Shown here: positions 33,432-35,892 of the stretch, one piece after another
Layout: every line of letters begins with the position of its first letter
Numbering within the stretch: position 1 is the stretch's first letter
Source of the DNA: Pseudomonadota bacterium
Lineage (GTDB): Bacteria > Pseudomonadota > Alphaproteobacteria > Rhizobiales > Beijerinckiaceae
Direction of reading: 5' to 3'
DNA: 35,892 bases
Assembly: GCA_023423995.1 (NCBI GenBank)
Contig: JAFAEL010000078.1
Location: 1 to 35,892, forward strand
The notes under the pieces: model-generated
Seen by the model: the letters and a program-made list of their open reading frames with translations, nothing else
The model's database searches: none
What the model was told of the DNA's origin: nothing
Made by a program: the position numbers and the translations under genes

Positions 33432-34643
33432 ATGATGAGGTGGGCCCGGCTCGCGGCTGCTCTGGCGGTCGGCATGGCGGCAAGCGCCGGCGCGCAAGCT
33501 CAGACCCCTGCACCGCTCCGCATCGGAGTGATGAACGACATGTCGGGCCCCTATGCCGACACCTCGGGCCCGGGCTCGGCTGTCGCCGCCAGGATGGCCG
33601 TGAAGGATTTCGGCGGCACAGTGCTGGGACGGCCTGTCGAGGTGCTGACGGCCGACCACCAGAACAAGCCGGATATCGGCGCGCAGATCGTGCGCAAGTG
33701 GATCGACGAGCAGGATGTGTCCGCGATCGCGGACGTGAACACGTCATCGGTGGCACTCGCCGTCCAGGCGATCACGCGCGACAAGCAGCGGGTCTTCCTT
33801 ATCTCCGGCGCCGCCTCGGAGGACCTCACGGGCAAGGATTGCTCGCCCTTCAGCGTCCAGACGGCGGACGACACGCGCGCTCTGTCGGCCGGCACCACGA
33901 AGGCCGTGATCGATAGCGGCGCCAAGAAGTGGTTCTTCATCACGGCCGATTATACATTCGGCCACGTCATGGAGCAGGCGAGCGCACGCGTGCTCGCCGC
34001 GAATGGTGGCGAGGTGGTCGGACGGATCCGTCATCCGCAGGGCACGACCGATTTCTCGTCGTTTCTTCTTGCCGCCCAATCCTCCGGCGCCCAGGCCATC
34101 GGCCTCGCCAATGCGGGCGACGATACGACCAATACGATCAAGCAGGCCGTCGAGTTCGGGCTGCCCCAGGGCGGGCAGAAGCTCGTGGGCCAGATCATGT
34201 TCCTGTCCCACATCCATGCGCTGGGGCTCGAAGCCGCGCGAGGTCTCCTCCTGACGGAGAGCTTCTACTGGGACATGAACGAGGCCAGCCGATCATGGTC
34301 CGCCCGGTTCGAGAAGGAATTCGGCCGCAAGCCGACCCGCGAGCAGGCCACGACCTACGCGACCGTGATGCACTACCTGAACGCCATCAAGGCGTCGGGC
34401 GATGCCGAGGCGAAGGCGGTGGTCGCGAAGATGAAGGAGCTGCCGATGGAGTTCTTCGGGCAGCAGGCCCGCATCCGGAAGGACGGCAGGGCGATCTACG
34501 ACCTCACCCTATACGAGGTGAAAGCGCCCGCCGAGTCGAAATATCCCTGGGACTACTACAAGCCCGTTACCCGCCTCTCCGGCGCGGATGCCTTCGCGCC
34601 GGAAGCGGAGAGCGCCTGCCCCCTGCTGAAGCAGGGGCAATAG
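33432..34643 (+). CDS. Orphan LivJ-type substrate-binding protein
   Basis: 403 residues from the first ATG of an ATGATG pair, after a strong GGGAGGGA. Sec signal peptide with hydrophobic LAAALAVGMAASAGAQA, cleaved near AQA/Q. LRIGVMNDMSGPYADTSGPG, DHQNKPDIGAQ, WFFITADYTFGHVMEQA and a terminal CPLLKQG place it with the SBPs at 27923 and 11173. No permease genes adjoin. A 38-base gap leads to a GMC oxidoreductase on the same strand without a visible terminator, so both may be co-transcribed. Probably controlled by the divergent MarR protein. Confidence 0.92.
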   Translation: MMRWARLAAALAVGMAASAGAQAQTPAPLRIGVMNDMSGPYADTSGPGSAVAARMAVKDFGGTVLGRPVEVLTADHQNKPDIGAQIVRKWIDEQDVSAIADVNTSSVALAVQAITRDKQRVFLISGAASEDLTGKDCSPFSVQTADDTRALSAGTTKAVIDSGAKKWFFITADYTFGHVMEQASARVLAANGGEVVGRIRHPQGTTDFSSFLLAAQSSGAQAIGLANAGDDTTNTIKQAVEFGLPQGGQKLVGQIMFLSHIHALGLEAARGLLLTESFYWDMNEASRSWSARFEKEFGRKPTREQATTYATVMHYLNAIKASGDAEAKAVVAKMKELPMEFFGQQARIRKDGRAIYDLTLYEVKAPAESKYPWDYYKPVTRLSGADAFAPEAESACPLLKQGQ

Positions 34644-34681
34644 CTGTCCGGCGCCCGACCGCCTCCGAGAACCGCAGGTCC

Positions 34682-35892
34682 ATGCAGGAATTCGGGACAT
34701 ACGACTACGTCGTCGTCGGGGCGGGCTCGGCGGGGTGCGTGCTGGCCAACCGGCTCTCGGCGGATGGGCGGAACCGGGTTCTGGTGCTGGAGGCCGGCGG
34801 GCGGGACAACTGGGTCTGGTTCCACATCCCGGTCGGCTACCTGTTCGCGATCGGCAATCCGCGCGCCGACTGGATGTTCGCCACCGCCCCGGAGGCCGGG
34901 CTCGGCGGGCGCATTATCGCCTATCCGCGCGGCAAGGTGGTCGGCGGCTCCTCCGCCATCAACGCCATGATCTACATGCGCGGCCAGGCGGCCGATTACG
35001 ACGGCTGGCGCCAGCTCGGGCTCGCCGGCTGGGGCTGGGACGACGTCCTGCCCTTCTTCCTCCGCCACGAGGACCACATCGCGCCGCCGAACGAGTTCCA
35101 CCGCTCGGGCGGCGAGTGGCGCGTCGAGCATCCGCGCCTGCGTTGGGACATCCTGGACGCGATCCGGGAGGCCGCCGCCGAGGCCGGCATCCCCAAGATC
35201 CCGGATTTCAACACCGGCGACAACGAGGGCTCGTCCTATTTCCAGGTCAACCAGAGGCGCGGCCGGCGCTGGAGCGCCTTCCGGGGCTTCCTCAAACCCG
35301 TCCTGAACCGGCCCAATCTCCGCCTGGAGACCGGCGTGCACGTGGACCGGGTCGAGTTCACGGAGGGCCGCGCCAGCGCCGTGATCTTCTCGCGCGGAGG
35401 CGAGCAGTACCGGGCCGCGGTGGCCGGCGAGGTGGTGCTGTCGGCCGGCGCGGTCGGCTCGCCGGTCCTGCTCGAGGCCTCCGGCATCGGCGATGGCGAG
35501 CGCCTCTCGGGCCACGGCATCGATACCGTCCGGCACCTGCCCGGGGTCGGCGAGAACCTGCAGGACCACCTGCAGATCCGCCCGGTCTACAAGGTCACGG
35601 GCGTGCGCTCGCTCAACACCGACTATGCCAACCTCCTCCGCCGCGCCTGGATGGGGGTCGAATACGCCCTCCTCCGCACCGGGCCGCTGACCATGGCGCC
35701 CTCCCAGGTCGGCGCCTTTGCGAAATCCTCGCCCAATTACGCGACCGCCAACCTGGAATTCCACTTCCAGCCACTCTCGCTCGACAAGTGGGGCGAGGGC
35801 CTGCACCCGTTCGGGGCCTTCACGGCGAGCGTGTGCAACCTGCGGCCCTCGAGCCGCGGCAGCGTGCATCGCGGCCCGGACGGCAAGCCCCT
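34682..35892 (+). CDS. GMC-family FAD oxidoreductase, choline-dehydrogenase-like, 3' end cut off
   Basis: About 403 residues are present and the gene runs off the window; family members have about 530-550. The N-terminal FAD dinucleotide motif is VVVGAGSAGCVLANRLS, followed by VLVLEAGG. The GMC signature 1 region is YPRGKVVGGSSAINAMIYMRG, with GWRQLGLAGWGWDDVLPFF after it; signature 2 is the SAGAVGSPVLLEASGIG segment. The LPGVGENLQDH motif is also present. The C-terminal catalytic His/Asn pair lies beyond the window. GMC enzymes oxidise primary alcohols to aldehydes. Co-orientation with the SBP gene suggests oxidation of its ligand (inference). Confidence 0.93.
   Translation, partial: MQEFGTYDYVVVGAGSAGCVLANRLSADGRNRVLVLEAGGRDNWVWFHIPVGYLFAIGNPRADWMFATAPEAGLGGRIIAYPRGKVVGGSSAINAMIYMRGQAADYDGWRQLGLAGWGWDDVLPFFLRHEDHIAPPNEFHRSGGEWRVEHPRLRWDILDAIREAAAEAGIPKIPDFNTGDNEGSSYFQVNQRRGRRWSAFRGFLKPVLNRPNLRLETGVHVDRVEFTEGRASAVIFSRGGEQYRAAVAGEVVLSAGAVGSPVLLEASGIGDGERLSGHGIDTVRHLPGVGENLQDHLQIRPVYKVTGVRSLNTDYANLLRRAWMGVEYALLRTGPLTMAPSQVGAFAKSSPNYATANLEFHFQPLSLDKWGEGLHPFGAFTASVCNLRPSSRGSVHRGPDGKP

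Noticed and set aside
34556..35869. Long open frame (437 residues) on the minus strand opposite the GMC gene
   Set aside because: Composition is rich in Arg, Ala, Asp and Val with no domain pattern. It is the antisense shadow of a GC-rich gene with clear GMC motifs on the plus strand.

Overview
The window is GC-rich, densely packed DNA whose gene content (many branched-chain-amino-acid-type ABC transporters, CoA-ester enzymes and one-component regulators) fits a metabolically versatile alphaproteobacterium, most likely a Hyphomicrobiales/Rhizobiales member. The genus cannot be told from the sequence alone. There are no RNA genes, insertion sequences or CRISPR arrays that I can see, and no gene-free stretch longer than about 200 bases.

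Layout. (1) 1-941: the end of a PotC-type permease and an XRE-cupin regulator. The first 60 bases look like a piece of a different permease in inverted orientation. (2) 1052-1987 (-): a LysR regulator, divergent from (3) 2108-10338 (+), a tightly coupled operon. Its order is CitE-type CoA-ester lyase, CaiB-type CoA transferase, PuuE/allantoinase-like deacetylase, N-carbamoylsarcosine/maleamate-amidase-like hydrolase, then a full Liv-type ABC transporter (SBP, LivH, LivM, LivG, LivF). The likely theme is uptake of a cyclic amide, imide or ureide, two hydrolytic C-N cleavages, CoA activation and C-C cleavage. (4) 10479-13687: an isochorismatase-fold protein lacking its cysteine, an orphan SBP, a zinc-ribbon/metallo-beta-lactamase-fold protein and a small carboxymuconolactone-decarboxylase-like protein.

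(5) 13774-26696 (-): a long catabolic operon. In transcription order it holds an AMP-dependent acyl-CoA ligase, acyl-CoA dehydrogenase, LivH, LivM, LivG, LivF, a thiolase-like protein without its nucleophilic cysteine, a DUF35 partner, a Tat-type SBP, an enoyl-CoA hydratase, an amidohydrolase, a GntR regulator and a frameshifted DASS anion transporter. A promoter with paired inverted ATTGCATCCA boxes precedes the ligase. (6) 26923-30713 (-): monooxygenase-like ABM protein, FMN reductase, orphan SBP and two short-chain dehydrogenases. (7) 30766-31881 (-): a luciferase-like flavin-dependent oxidoreductase. (8) 32023-34643: an SDR, a MarR regulator and another orphan SBP. (9) 34682-end: a GMC oxidoreductase cut by the window edge.

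Regions 5-8 read together as an upper pathway (alcohol dehydrogenation, FMNH2-dependent oxygenation, perhaps ring or ester opening) feeding a CoA-dependent lower pathway that may end in a retro-aldol cleavage by the thiolase-like/DUF35 pair. A near-perfect palindrome before the SDR at 32023 recurs in weaker form before the MarR gene and the adjacent SBP, which suggests a small MarR regulon. Substrates are not determinable from sequence; all pathway statements are inference.
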